The position numbers were made by a program, and so were the translations under genes. DNA of 64,000 bases from JACVRN01 sp036389255 (GTDB taxonomy: Bacteria; Acidobacteriota; Blastocatellia; Pyrinomonadales; Pyrinomonadaceae). The DNA lies in NCBI GenBank assembly GCA_036389255.1, contig DASVQI010000036.1, forward strand, positions 124,001 through 188,000, written 5' to 3'. Shown here piece after piece: positions 8,535 to 18,400 of this stretch. Below the pieces are notes generated by a model, which searched no databases, was not told the DNA's origin, and saw nothing but the letters and a program-made list of their open reading frames with translations. How positions within the stretch are numbered: position 1 is the first letter of the stretch; every line of letters begins with the position of its first letter.

Positions 8535-9536
8535 ATGACAAAACATACTATCACACTCATCCCGGGCGACGGCATCGGGCCGGAAGTCTCTGCGGCGGTC
8601 GTGCAGATTGTGGAGGCATCGGGCGCGCAGGTCGAATGGGAGACGCATTACGCGGGCGCGCAGGCGCTGGAAAAGTTCGGTGATACGCTGCCCGCAGACC
8701 TGCTCGAATCAATCAAACGCAACAAGGTCGCGCTTAAAGGGCCGATTACGACGCCCGTGGGCAAGGGCTTCACCTCCGTCAACGTTGGACTCAGGAAAGC
8801 GCTAGACCTTTATGCCAACCTGCGCCCCGTCAGGGCGCTGCCGAACGTCCCTTCGCGCTACCCCGAGCTTGATTTGGTGGTCGTGCGCGAGAATACGGAA
8901 GACCTCTATAGCGGCATAGAGCATGTGGTCGTCCCAGGCGTAGTCGAGAGCATAAAGGTTATCACCGAAAAAGCCTCCACCAGAATCGCGCGCTTCGCTT
9001 TCGAGTACGCGCGGCGCGAGGGTAGAAAGAAGGTGACGGCAGTCCACAAGGCCAACATCATGAAGCTGTCGGACGGCCTCTTCCTAGAATGCTTCCGCAA
9101 GGTCGCTGAAGGTTACCCGGAGATAGAAGCCGACGACAAGATTGTGGACAACGCCTGCATGCAGCTTGTCATGCGCCCGGAGCAGTTCGACATCATGCTG
9201 CTCGAAAATCTCTACGGCGACATAGTATCGGACTTGTGCGCGGGGCTAATCGGTGGCTTAGGTCTTGTTCCCGGCGCGAACATAGGCGAGCTTGGCGCGG
9301 TCTTCGAGGCCGTGCACGGCTCTGCGCCGGACATAGCCGGTCAGGGCATAGCCAACCCGACCGCGCTCCTTCAATCGGCCATACTCATGCTGCGCCACTT
9401 GGGCGAGCGCGAGCCTGCGGATAAGGTGGAGTCCGCCATGCTCAAGGTCTTCGAGGAGGGCCGCGTCAGGACGCGCGACATAGGCGGCGAAGCCAAAACG
9501 GCTGAGTTCGCTGAAGCCATCATCGCCGCCATGTAA
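8535..9536 (+). CDS. Isocitrate/isopropylmalate-family dehydrogenase, probably NAD-dependent isocitrate dehydrogenase
   Basis: About 333-residue beta-decarboxylating dehydrogenase: ITLIPGDGIGPEV at the N-terminus, substrate motif VVVRENTEDLYSGIEH, catalytic Lys/Asn segment VHKANIMKLSDGLFL, metal-binding DNACMQLV and the conserved GSAPDIAGQGIANPTA near the end. The ENTEDLYSGIEH form fits NAD-dependent isocitrate dehydrogenase better than LeuB; homoisocitrate dehydrogenase is an alternative. An AAGGG at 8516-8520 sits 8 nt before a TTG at 8529 and 14 nt before the ATG at 8535, so the TTG may be the real start, adding two residues. The gene is divergent from thiO. Confidence 0.85.
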   Translation: MTKHTITLIPGDGIGPEVSAAVVQIVEASGAQVEWETHYAGAQALEKFGDTLPADLLESIKRNKVALKGPITTPVGKGFTSVNVGLRKALDLYANLRPVRALPNVPSRYPELDLVVVRENTEDLYSGIEHVVVPGVVESIKVITEKASTRIARFAFEYARREGRKKVTAVHKANIMKLSDGLFLECFRKVAEGYPEIEADDKIVDNACMQLVMRPEQFDIMLLENLYGDIVSDLCAGLIGGLGLVPGANIGELGAVFEAVHGSAPDIAGQGIANPTALLQSAILMLRHLGEREPADKVESAMLKVFEEGRVRTRDIGGEAKTAEFAEAIIAAM

Positions 9537-9541
9537 AACGG

Positions 9542-9588
9542 TTAAAGCCAGCGCCGCACGGTTATGAACTGTGCGGCGCTGGCTTTAA
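9542..9588. terminator. Bidirectional terminator, 18-bp stem
   Basis: Perfect arms 9542-9559 and 9571-9588 with an 11-nt loop, five bases after the dehydrogenase stop codon and between convergent genes. Confidence 0.82.
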
Positions 9589-9614
9589 GCGCTACGTTCC
9601 TAGCCTCTCACACT

Positions 9615-10949
9615 CTATTTAACAATGCCGTCGTTAGTAAGACCCGTGTAGGTGTTGGGCTGCACGAGGCCGAGCCACGGGTCGTAGCCGGGCGTCAGGA
9701 ACAACTCAGCATAGACCCTTTCGTTGAAGGCTTCCGTGTCCAGCATCCTCCTGTTGCTCAGAAGCCATGCGCGCAGGGTGGAATGAATCAGGTACTCGTT
9801 GCGGATGGTGTCCAGAGCTATTGCGCGCTCGAAGTTCTGTATGAGACGCGCCAGAGGGTCTGAGCCGGTTGCATCGCCCCTGCCGTCTCCCAGATAAGGA
9901 TTCTGGCGACGTATAAGCGCGATGCTCCTTGAATCAAGCTTCGCGTCGGCAAGGTAAAGCGCGGCTATCTTGTTCCATGTCTCTGCGTCTGTGAAGCGCT
10001 CAAGCGTTTTAGTGTCGGACGTAAGCGAGCTGACGAGATTTCCTTCGACCACGGCCTTCGTCACGGCAACGCGGGCGGCGGCTCGTGCGCTCGGAGGATT
10101 GTCGGGCGTGGCCGTCAAAGCGACAATCTTCTCGGTAATCCTTCCGCCGACGCGCTCAACGTCACGAGCCCACGCCTTTGAAGCGGCATCCAGCAGCGTG
10201 TCGTGATAGCGCCTGAGCATCTCCATTCTGGTCGGCAGGGGCTGACCCTCGACCTGCTTGGCTATAGCTTCCGCCTGCTTCAACTGGCTCAGGAAAGCTG
10301 CCGGGCCATAAAGACCGGGAAGCGCGTCAACTATGCGCCCTTCGGAGTCCAGAATGTAATGGATGCTGTTGCCCGTGATGGTGCGCTCAACGCGGCGGCC
10401 ATCGCCGTAATCAATCGTGACGCGGGGCGCTGGCCTGACGCTCTTCCAGTGAAGAATGAAATGCTCGCTCAGGTAGCGCGAAATCTCAGGATTGCTGTAA
10501 AGCACCGTGCGGAAGAAGCGGCTGTTGGCACAACTGAATTCTTCACTCAATTTTCCCAGAAGGCGCAGAGAGAGTATCGGCTTTCCGCTCGCCTTGGACG
10601 CTTTGCGCGCCTCATCCATGTCCGTGTACCAGTAGAGCCCGGAGGTATAACTGTCGCGCTGTTGCGCCACCGTATCCAGAGCCGCAGTCACGCGCAGCCA
10701 TTCGGGGCTGCCGGTCGCTGATGCGTTGTCCAGACCGTTGCGCCGTATCTCGTCCGCGAAAATATTCAGCATTGCGCGCAAGCCTTCAGGCCCCATGCGG
10801 CGAAGCTCGGCTATGGCGGCTGCCGATTCCGCCTGATTTTCCGAGACGGCGCGGCGCGCGAGCGCTTCCACATTTGTCCCTGCGTTTACGGATTGAGTCA
10901 GGCTGAAGGAGACTAGAATAGCCGCGAGCAGGAGAATCTTGGAACGCAT
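9615..10949 (-). CDS. Exported protein with a thioredoxin-like fold, function unknown
   Basis: 444 residues with a signal peptide (MRSKILLLAAILVSFSLT, cleavage after about residue 23). The central part, with ARKASKASGKPILSLRLLG and a later HYILDSEGRIVDALPGLYGP, resembles thioredoxin-like proteins of the DUF255/thioredoxin_7 type. The expected CxxC is replaced by a lone Cys (EEFSCANSRFF). The second half is helical and unassigned. It is probably periplasmic. It lies between two hairpin terminators, so it is likely a single-gene unit. I do not recognise a named family. Confidence 0.6.
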   Translation of the reverse strand: MRSKILLLAAILVSFSLTQSVNAGTNVEALARRAVSENQAESAAAIAELRRMGPEGLRAMLNIFADEIRRNGLDNASATGSPEWLRVTAALDTVAQQRDSYTSGLYWYTDMDEARKASKASGKPILSLRLLGKLSEEFSCANSRFFRTVLYSNPEISRYLSEHFILHWKSVRPAPRVTIDYGDGRRVERTITGNSIHYILDSEGRIVDALPGLYGPAAFLSQLKQAEAIAKQVEGQPLPTRMEMLRRYHDTLLDAASKAWARDVERVGGRITEKIVALTATPDNPPSARAAARVAVTKAVVEGNLVSSLTSDTKTLERFTDAETWNKIAALYLADAKLDSRSIALIRRQNPYLGDGRGDATGSDPLARLIQNFERAIALDTIRNEYLIHSTLRAWLLSNRRMLDTEAFNERVYAELFLTPGYDPWLGLVQPNTYTGLTNDGIVK

Positions 10950-11041
10950 TTGAAACCTCCCTAAAGCTTTATTTAAGAACGGGAGAGATATTTGGCGAGG
11001 CCGATTTCAGGCTTTGAATCACCGAAGGGCGCTTACGGTTG

Positions 11042-11085
11042 CCCGCCGCAGGGGCAGAAGACTTGTCCTCTGCCCCTGCGGCGGG
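11042..11085. terminator. Hairpin terminator downstream of M16 peptidase
   Basis: 17-bp perfect GC-rich arms (11042-11058 and 11069-11085), 5 bp beyond the stop codon of the leftward peptidase gene. Confidence 0.78.
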
Positions 11086-11089
11086 TCGC

Positions 11090-13903
11090 TCACGCGGTTG
11101 GCGCTGTGCTTTGCGCCTCTGCCTTGTAATCGCCTGCTATCACTATGGTGAGATGGTCTGGACGGAAATATTTGCGTATAGCTCTGTTGACCTCTTCAAT
11201 CGTGACGGCTTCTATGATTTTCGGGAAGCGGTCTATGTAGTCTATGCCGAGGCCGTAGAATTCCGCGTTCCAGAGTGATTGGGCCAGCCCGCCGTTCGTC
11301 GCCAGTCCGACTTTGAAAGCGCCCGTGGCCGAAGCCTTTTCGTTCATCAGCTCTTCGGCGTCTATGCCGTGCTCGACGTAACCGCGCATGACTTTGAGCG
11401 CCGAGTTGATGGCTCGCTCCACGTTGTTAGGGTTGACGGAGACGCCTATGTACCACGGGCCTGCGGCTAAAGAGGGCGCGCGGAAACGCGAGTTGATGCC
11501 GTAGGTCAAGCCCTCCCGGTCGCGCACCTCCAGCCCCAGCCGGGACGAGAGAGTAGATTCACCGAGCGCCTTGTTCGCCAGAAGCGCCGCGTAGTAGTCC
11601 TCCGAGAGACGGCGCAAAGGTGCAGCCGTGCCAAGCATTATGTCTACGTTGGCTTTGTCCTTGAGCAGGACAATCTCGCGGCGGCTCTCGCTTTGCGGCT
11701 CAGGGTCTGTGACGTTGATGTCAATGCTTTCAGGCCCGGCGAAGTCCGCGAAGAGTTCTTCAAACTGTCTTTCGACCTCGCCCGTGTCTATGTCGCCGAC
11801 GAGCGAGAGAATCAGCGACCGACCGCCGTAGCGCTCCTTGTGAAAGCTTCTCACGTCTTCGACCGTGATGGAGTTGATGCTCTCAATCAGCTTCTCGCCC
11901 GGATGAAGATAGAAGGGGTTGCCGGGCGTGTAGATTAGCGAGGAGAGCTTTTCGTAGGCGCGAAAGGCCGTGTGGGCCTGCTGCTCCTGAATCCCCGCTA
12001 TGGACTGCTGCTTCAGCTTCTCAAGCTCGTCTTCCGGGAATGACGGCTCGCGCAGAGACTCGGCTATGGTGGACAAGACCGTCTGCAAATCTTTTGCGAG
12101 CATGCGAGCGGCTATGTTGACGACGAAGGGGTCGGCGCTGAAATCCAGTTGCGCGCCGACCGCCTCAAGCTGGCTGGCAATCTCAAGCTTGCTGCGCCGG
12201 ACGGTTCCGCGCTCAAGCATCTCGGCTGTGATGCGCGCCAGTCCGGGCTTCTCTACCGGCTCAAAGTAGGAGCCGGCGCGAAGACTCCCGCGCAGGGAGA
12301 TTGTAGGCGTCGCGTGATTCTCAAGCAGCAGCAGACGCGCTCCCGTGGAAAGCTCCCTTCGCTTGACGCGAGATGAGATGCCCGCTCGCTCGCTGCCAGC
12401 ACCGCCCTGCGATGAAGAGCCCGCCGTCGCGCCGCTTTCTCTAGCGTCGCCCGCTCCCGGCTCTCTGTAAAACTGAAGCCCGCGCGGGAAAGCCCTCTTT
12501 AGCCCGGCGGGCTTCGCGCCACCATTGCCGCCGTTGCCATCCGCTTTGCCAGACTGTTTGGGGATGAAGTATCCGACCGTGCGATTGTCCTCCGTGAAAT
12601 AGTCGCGGGCCGCGCGCCTGACATCTTCGCCGGTCACGCGCTCGATTCTCTTCGCGTAGTCCTTGTAGAAACGCCAGTCAGCCACGGCTTCCGCCTCGGA
12701 CATGAGCATAGCTATGTTGTATGTCCCGTCGCGGCTGTAGGCTTCCTGAGCTATTATCTGCTGCTTGGCCTTCTCTATCTCCTGCTCGCTCAAGCCCTCT
12801 TCGGCCACCCTTGCAAGCTCGGCCAGTATGGTTTCTTCGACGCGCTTCGGCTCGACCTCAGGGTTGACCATGGCGATGACGTTGAAGAGGCCGGGGTCTC
12901 TGTGCTGGTCTGGGTTCGTGATTGCATAAACGGCCAGTTGTGTCTCGACCAACGACTGATAGAGACGGCTTGTGACGCCGTTCGAGAGCGCGGCCGAAAG
13001 CACTACAAGCGCGTAAGTGTCGTTCTCTTCCGGCGGCGCGGCGGCGCGGCTCGCAAGCTCTTCGTTCGAGAGAACGCCTCTTTGACCAAGCACGCCGGGC
13101 GTGTGAAAGGCTATCTGCACGATTGCCAGCTCGCCCGCGCGTCGTATCACCAGACGACGCTCGCCCTGCTGCTCCGGTTCCTCCGTGTAGACCTCCGGAA
13201 TCTGCGTGGTGGATGCCGGGTAAGCGCCGAAATATTTTGTGATTAGCTCAAGCGCGTGGTTGCGCTCGAAGTCGCCCACGAGAATCGTCGTCGCATTATT
13301 GGGATGATAGAAGGTGTCGTAGAACTCCTTGAGCCGCGCTGTCGGGACGCCTTCAACGTCTGCGCGCCAGCCTATAGTGGGATGATGGTATGGATGCTCG
13401 CGGAAGGCTGCGGCGTAGACGGCTTCGTCCAGAACTGCGGCTGGCTCGTTCTGGCCCCGCTCAAGCTCGTTACGCACGACCGTCATCTCGCTCTGGCGGT
13501 CTTCGTCCGCTATGTAAGAGTTGCGCATGCGGTCTGCTTCGAGCTTGATTGCAAGCTCCATCTGGTCGGACGGCACAGTCTCGAAATAGTTCGTGCGGTC
13601 GTACCATGTGGTGGCGTTAAAGTTCGCGCCGATGCGTTGCAGCGTCGCGGCAATCTGCGTGTTGCGCCCCTTGTTGAAGGTGGGCGTGCCCTTGAACATC
13701 ATGTGCTCAAGAAGGTGCGTTGCGCCCGTGTAACCCACGGCTTCGTTGCGCGAGCCCACGCGGTAGACGACCATCACCGTCACGACCGGCGCGACGCGGT
13801 TCTCCACCAGCACGACCTTCATGCCGTTCTCCAACCTGTACTCTTCGATTCCATCTTCCGCCACGACGAACTGTACGCCTGCGGGTAACTGCTCGGTCTG
13901 CAA
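11090..13903 (-). CDS. M16-family zinc metallopeptidase, two-domain (pitrilysin/PqqL-like)
   Basis: 937 residues comprising two M16 repeats joined by a Gly-rich linker (about 455-505). The first repeat has the inverted zinc motif HLLEH (His63, Glu66, His67) and a distal ligand in VVRNELERG near residue 146, so it is catalytically competent. The second repeat, starting near RELSTGARLLLLEN, lacks HxxEH and should be structural, as is normal in this family. No signal peptide is evident at the chosen start, so its location is uncertain. The start is a TTG at 13903 with a strong AAGGAGG 11 nt upstream. Confidence 0.87.
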   Translation of the reverse strand: MQTEQLPAGVQFVVAEDGIEEYRLENGMKVVLVENRVAPVVTVMVVYRVGSRNEAVGYTGATHLLEHMMFKGTPTFNKGRNTQIAATLQRIGANFNATTWYDRTNYFETVPSDQMELAIKLEADRMRNSYIADEDRQSEMTVVRNELERGQNEPAAVLDEAVYAAAFREHPYHHPTIGWRADVEGVPTARLKEFYDTFYHPNNATTILVGDFERNHALELITKYFGAYPASTTQIPEVYTEEPEQQGERRLVIRRAGELAIVQIAFHTPGVLGQRGVLSNEELASRAAAPPEENDTYALVVLSAALSNGVTSRLYQSLVETQLAVYAITNPDQHRDPGLFNVIAMVNPEVEPKRVEETILAELARVAEEGLSEQEIEKAKQQIIAQEAYSRDGTYNIAMLMSEAEAVADWRFYKDYAKRIERVTGEDVRRAARDYFTEDNRTVGYFIPKQSGKADGNGGNGGAKPAGLKRAFPRGLQFYREPGAGDARESGATAGSSSQGGAGSERAGISSRVKRRELSTGARLLLLENHATPTISLRGSLRAGSYFEPVEKPGLARITAEMLERGTVRRSKLEIASQLEAVGAQLDFSADPFVVNIAARMLAKDLQTVLSTIAESLREPSFPEDELEKLKQQSIAGIQEQQAHTAFRAYEKLSSLIYTPGNPFYLHPGEKLIESINSITVEDVRSFHKERYGGRSLILSLVGDIDTGEVERQFEELFADFAGPESIDINVTDPEPQSESRREIVLLKDKANVDIMLGTAAPLRRLSEDYYAALLANKALGESTLSSRLGLEVRDREGLTYGINSRFRAPSLAAGPWYIGVSVNPNNVERAINSALKVMRGYVEHGIDAEELMNEKASATGAFKVGLATNGGLAQSLWNAEFYGLGIDYIDRFPKIIEAVTIEEVNRAIRKYFRPDHLTIVIAGDYKAEAQSTAPTA

Positions 13904-14286
13904 GCCGTTATTGCCTCCTTAAAGTCGAATCTCCTAATTTAATAGCAAAGAGAGCCGAATAACAAACCCGCGCCGCCGCTTTCGTGCCGGAAATGGGAGA
14001 TGCGTCTGCCCCTTTTGGCATAAGCATAAGGCTTTATTGATGCGTTATGTGGCACGGCGGCCTGAAAAATCTGTGTGAGGCGAGGCAAGATTCGGGCGGG
14101 AACAATTTTTGCCTCCCGTTCGGACAAGACAAGACTTGAAAAGCTGCGGGCGTAGTCATGCGCCTGCGGTTCTGTAAGATTCGCTCCCGAACATCAGAAT
14201 CCAACCTCGCGTTATACGGAAAGAGCGCGCACGCGTCCTTCAATCTTTTGACAGGCCCGTCGCCGCTCGCCCCGAAGGAGGCTTTT
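13904..14286. other. Divergent intergenic region, M16 peptidase / VWFA protein
   Basis: A 383-bp gap that should hold both promoters. The ribosome binding site AAGGAGG for the peptidase is at 13914-13920 on the minus strand, and a second AAGGAGG at 14275-14281 fixes the VWFA start at 14287. No convincing gene is seen; open frames here lack ribosome sites. Confidence 0.6.
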
Positions 14287-15303
14287 ATGAAAAGGCTCGT
14301 TGTCATGCTTGTTTCCACCCTGCTCCTGCTGGCTCTTTATGCTTCGCCAACGGTTGTACCTCAGACGCGCGAGCGAACCGTGACGCAGCCGAAGTCCGAC
14401 AAGATAGATACCGTTAAGGTTGACGTTGACCTGGTGGTTCTGGACGCGCTCGTGCTTCAGAGAAAGACGGCGCGAATCGTAGGCAATCTGAAGCAGGGTG
14501 ATTTCATCCTCACGGAAGACGGAGTCCGGCAGGAGATTAGCCACTTTGGTCAGGACACTTCGCCGCTCTCCGTGCTGCTAATGGTAGACCGTGGCGGCTG
14601 TCTTGACCCTTTCGGCAAAGAGGTGCGCGCAGCAACTCTCGCCGCTCTTTCAAGATTGAGGCCGCAGGACGAAGTGGCGCTCATGGCCTACAGCGATCAG
14701 GTGGAGCTGGTGGAGGGCTTCGTGCGCGACCGCCGCCGCATAGAAGAGGCGCTTGAGCGCATCCCGACTTCCAACGAAGAGGCGAATCACTGCCTGAACC
14801 GTGCCTTCTACGACGCAGCGTACTACATGATGAGGGCGGGCAATCCGGTGGGCCGCCGCGTCATCATCGTCATCACGGGCGTCACCAGCAACACCGATTG
14901 CAACGGCCCTTCGAGCAAAGAGGCCGCGCACGCCATATATGAATCGGGCAGCGTCGTTTGCGGCCTGATTCCTTCGAGCGCGGCCCAGCGTCTCGAAGAC
15001 GGCGCGGCGCGATTGGGCACGCGACTCGGCAGAATATTCAAAGTCCCGAGCATCAGCATCAAAGAGCTTGCGGACGAGACGGGCGGAGAGGTGCTGAACG
15101 ACAAGCCGGAAGTTCTTGACCGGGCCTTTAACACCTTGATAGACCACCTGAGCACGCGTTACCAGTTGGGCTTCGTCTCTTCAAATAAGAAGCGAGACGG
15201 CACTACTCGCAAGCTCAAGCTGGAAATCAACCCGGCGACGAAAAAGGCTCAGGGCGAGCTGGTAGTCAAAACCCGCCGCACCTACATCGCGCCGAAAAGC
15301 TGA
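14287..15303 (+). CDS. Exported VWFA-related protein of acidobacterial type
   Basis: 338 residues: signal peptide MKRLVVMLVSTLLLLALYAS, then an Ig-like strand region (VDLVVLDALVLQ) with KQGDFILTEDGVRQEISHF, then a von Willebrand A domain beginning SVLLMVDRGG. The metal-site DxSxS is replaced by DRGGC, so metal-dependent adhesion may be impaired. This architecture matches the VWFA-related family expanded in Acidobacteria (established family knowledge); the function is unknown, probably protein-protein contact at the cell surface. The start is chosen from a perfect AAGGAGG 5 nt upstream; longer in-frame starts are rejected. Confidence 0.82.
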   Translation: MKRLVVMLVSTLLLLALYASPTVVPQTRERTVTQPKSDKIDTVKVDVDLVVLDALVLQRKTARIVGNLKQGDFILTEDGVRQEISHFGQDTSPLSVLLMVDRGGCLDPFGKEVRAATLAALSRLRPQDEVALMAYSDQVELVEGFVRDRRRIEEALERIPTSNEEANHCLNRAFYDAAYYMMRAGNPVGRRVIIVITGVTSNTDCNGPSSKEAAHAIYESGSVVCGLIPSSAAQRLEDGAARLGTRLGRIFKVPSISIKELADETGGEVLNDKPEVLDRAFNTLIDHLSTRYQLGFVSSNKKRDGTTRKLKLEINPATKKAQGELVVKTRRTYIAPKS

Positions 15304-15340
15304 AGCACAGCCGCATAAGAGAAGTCTTTGAAGAAATAGA

Positions 15341-15378
15341 CCTCTCAGGCTGATTCCGAACGGAATCAGCCTGAGAGG
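15341..15378. terminator. Bidirectional terminator, 18-bp stem
   Basis: Arms 15341-15358 and 15361-15378 are perfect reverse complements followed by a T-rich tail (CTTCTTTCTT). It separates the convergent VWFA gene and the giant surface protein gene. Confidence 0.85.
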
Positions 15379-15405
15379 CTTCTTTCTTAAAAACCGGCTC
15401 TGTTA

Positions 15406-18400
15406 TCAGGGAGCGCCGAATCTCTTCCTGTACTCTTCGGAGTAGATGAACCCGAATATCAGGTGGTGTATGTCTCTGGGAGGGATGCCCGCGCTCGGTT
15501 TCCCGTTTGTAAAGACATCTACCCAGTCCTTCCACCCGACAAGGTTCGGGTCGTTCAAGTCCGGGTCGCGCCTCAGATGCGCGAAGTAAAGCAGCGTGAC
15601 GTGTCCTCTGGGAAAGGATATGTCATAAACAGGCTGCTGCTCTACGAACGCCTTTAAGGTTTGTCCGACTGTGAACGTGCCGTTGGCTCTCAGGTTGATT
15701 AGCTCCTGACGGCCGTACTGCTGCGGCTGTCCCGCGTTCGTTGTAGCCGTTGCGGGAAGCGTTACGCCAGCCGTCTGCTCCAGCTTGCTGATGAGCGTAG
15801 CGGCCTGCGATGGCTGTAAGCTGTCGCTGAAGCGGCTGACGAACTCCTGCTTCGTAGCAAACTCCTCAAGGTAATCCGCCAGATTCTGCTGCTTCACGGC
15901 GTCGGAGAGTCCGAACCCGCTCAAGGAGGCCATGTCGGGCACGAACTCCGAGTAGCGCGGCAGTCTTCCCAATCCAACTTCGTACATTCGGTAGATTAGG
16001 AAGCCCGAGTTTATGTGCTCCGGCGCTGCGAAGAAGCCGTGAACGACGTGCGCGCGGTCGCAATTCGGAGGTGCGCCGAGGAAGCCCTTCTCCGGGCCGC
16101 AGTTGTTGAGCACCCCGACCCAGTCGTTGAAGCCGGATGTATCAGGCTCCCTGTACAGGTAATCCAGATAGTTCTGGCGCACGAAGAAGTTATTGTTCAG
16201 GTAAGGATTCTGCTGCGGCGTAGTCGCCACGGCGTCATCGTCCTCAATCATGAGCGTCGCCTGACTGATAGAGCCGAGGCTCGCTCCGGCAGGAGACTGC
16301 AACTGTATGGAGAAGAACTCGTTGCCCTCCTTATACCCGTCGTTGATGATGGGTATGTTGATGGTCTTGCTGCTTTCACCTGCGGCGAAGCGCAGCGTTC
16401 CTGCTGTCATAGCGTAGTCGCAGCGCTGCGAAGCCTGACCCGTCAACTGGTCGCACTCATTTCCTCCGCTCGTATCGGAGGTGAAGTACTTGACCGTCGC
16501 CGCGCCCGACGTGTCTCCGCCGCGCACTACTTCCACGGCCAGAGAAGCGAAGCCCTGCGGCGTATTTTGAGCGCCCTCGTTAATCTGGTAGTTGCTCAAG
16601 CTGAACTGTATGGTCGTAGCATCGTCGTTCGTGATGGTGCCTGAGCCCTGATTGTCGCTGATGGCGGCGTTCTGCGCGTTCGTTAGATTGACGAAGAACG
16701 TCTCGTTCGGCTCGTTCGCGGTGTCGCCGTTGACCTGAACCGTAATCGTCTTGGTCAAATCTCCCGGAGCGAAGGTCAGCGTCCCCGTGGCCGATTGATA
16801 ATCGCTTCCTGCCGTGGCAGTGCCGTTGGCCGTGGCGTAGTCAACCGTCACTGTCTGCCCGCTCGCTTGTGAGAGCGTGACCGTGAAGACGAAGTTCTTC
16901 GTCCCGCTATCTCCTTCGGACATGGACACGTCATTGATGCTCAGGCCGGGCGAAGCATCGTTGTCCAGAATTGTCAGCACGGCTGTCGAAGGGGAGCCAA
17001 GCTGGCCCGTGCCGCCCGGCTGGCTGAGCGTCAGATTAACCGTCTCGTCCGCTTCGTCCAGAGTGTCATCAGTGACGGGCACGTTGACGGTCTTGCTCGT
17101 CTCGCCGTTGTTGAAGGTTATGGTCTGAGAGACGGTCGTGTAGTCGCTCGCTCCCGCCGTCCCGTTGCTAGTAGAGAAGAGAACCGTGGCAGTGCCGTTG
17201 GTTCCGCCCGTGCGCGTGATGGTGATAACGGCATTGCCGCCATTCTCCTGCACGCTGTAGGTCGCGGAGTTGAATTGCAGCGTGCCGCCCTCGTTGACGG
17301 TGATGCTGACGGTCGCCGTGTTCGAATCCGCAGAGCCGTCTCTGGCCTTGTAGGTGAAGCTGTCCGTTCCCGCGAAGCCAGCGTTCGGCGTGTATAGGAA
17401 CGAGCCGTTCGCGTTGAGCGTGAGCGTGCCGTTCGAAGGATTGGTGACGACGATTGCCGTCAGGCTCGCGTTGTCTATGTCCGTATCGTTCCCCAGCACG
17501 CCCGGAGCAGGCACGCTCAGGGGCGTGTTCTCGTTCGTGGAATAGCTGTCATTCGCTGCCACGGGCGCGTCGTTGACGGCGTTGACCGTGAGCAAGAAGG
17601 TATCCGTCATTGACTGGCCGTTGGCCCCGGTGACGGTGACTGTGATGGTCGTAGTGCCCGAGAGATTCGCCACGGGCGTTATCTGAAGCGTGCGCTCGGA
17701 GCCTGTGCCCGTCAGGCTCAGGTTCGCTGAGCTATTAGGCACAAGCGTCGTGTTGCTGCTCGCAACCGTGACGTTCGTGATAAGCGCCGCGTCGCCCACG
17801 AAGAAGGGGACGGAGAGCGGCGTATCTTCGTTTGTCACCTTGTCCGTGATGTCTTCCACGGATACCTGTGCCTCGAAAGCTCCTATGTCAACGGTCTTGA
17901 TGGTGTTGGCGTCGGCAGCGTCGGTCACTCGCATAAAGGGTGCGCCGCGCTGGTCTACAGGCAGAGTCTCTTCGGTGTCGCTGTCGTTGTCCACGTCGAA
18001 GCTGTCTGTCGGCAGGAGAGCGTTGCTGCCACCGTCCAGTGCGGGAGAGCCCGGAAGCAGCGCGTGTGTACGCGTCTGGCCGCCGTTGCTGGCAAGCGGG
18101 CCGAGCCTCGGATTGGCTACGTTTACCTGATTGCTGTTGCTGTTGGTTAAGCCGCCGGAGCCGCCCGTGCCAATCAGGTTAAAAGAGCTTGTGTTATTTA
18201 CGAGCCCGCCGTTGATGTCGTCGGCTATAGGGCCAGAGCCACGGAAGTTACTGGCGACGATTGTGTTCTTAAGGAGCGGAGCGACGCTGTTAACGAAGAT
18301 GCCGCCGCCCGTCTCGCCGCCCGCGTCGTTGGAGTCGGCGCGGTTATTAGTGACGGTCACGTTGGTCAGGGTCGCAGCGTTGTTGACATAAAGGCCGCCG

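Noticed and set aside
11628..13888. Several rightward frames of 60-210 codons opposite the M16 gene
   Set aside because: High-GC antisense shadows; the M16 motifs on the minus strand are decisive.
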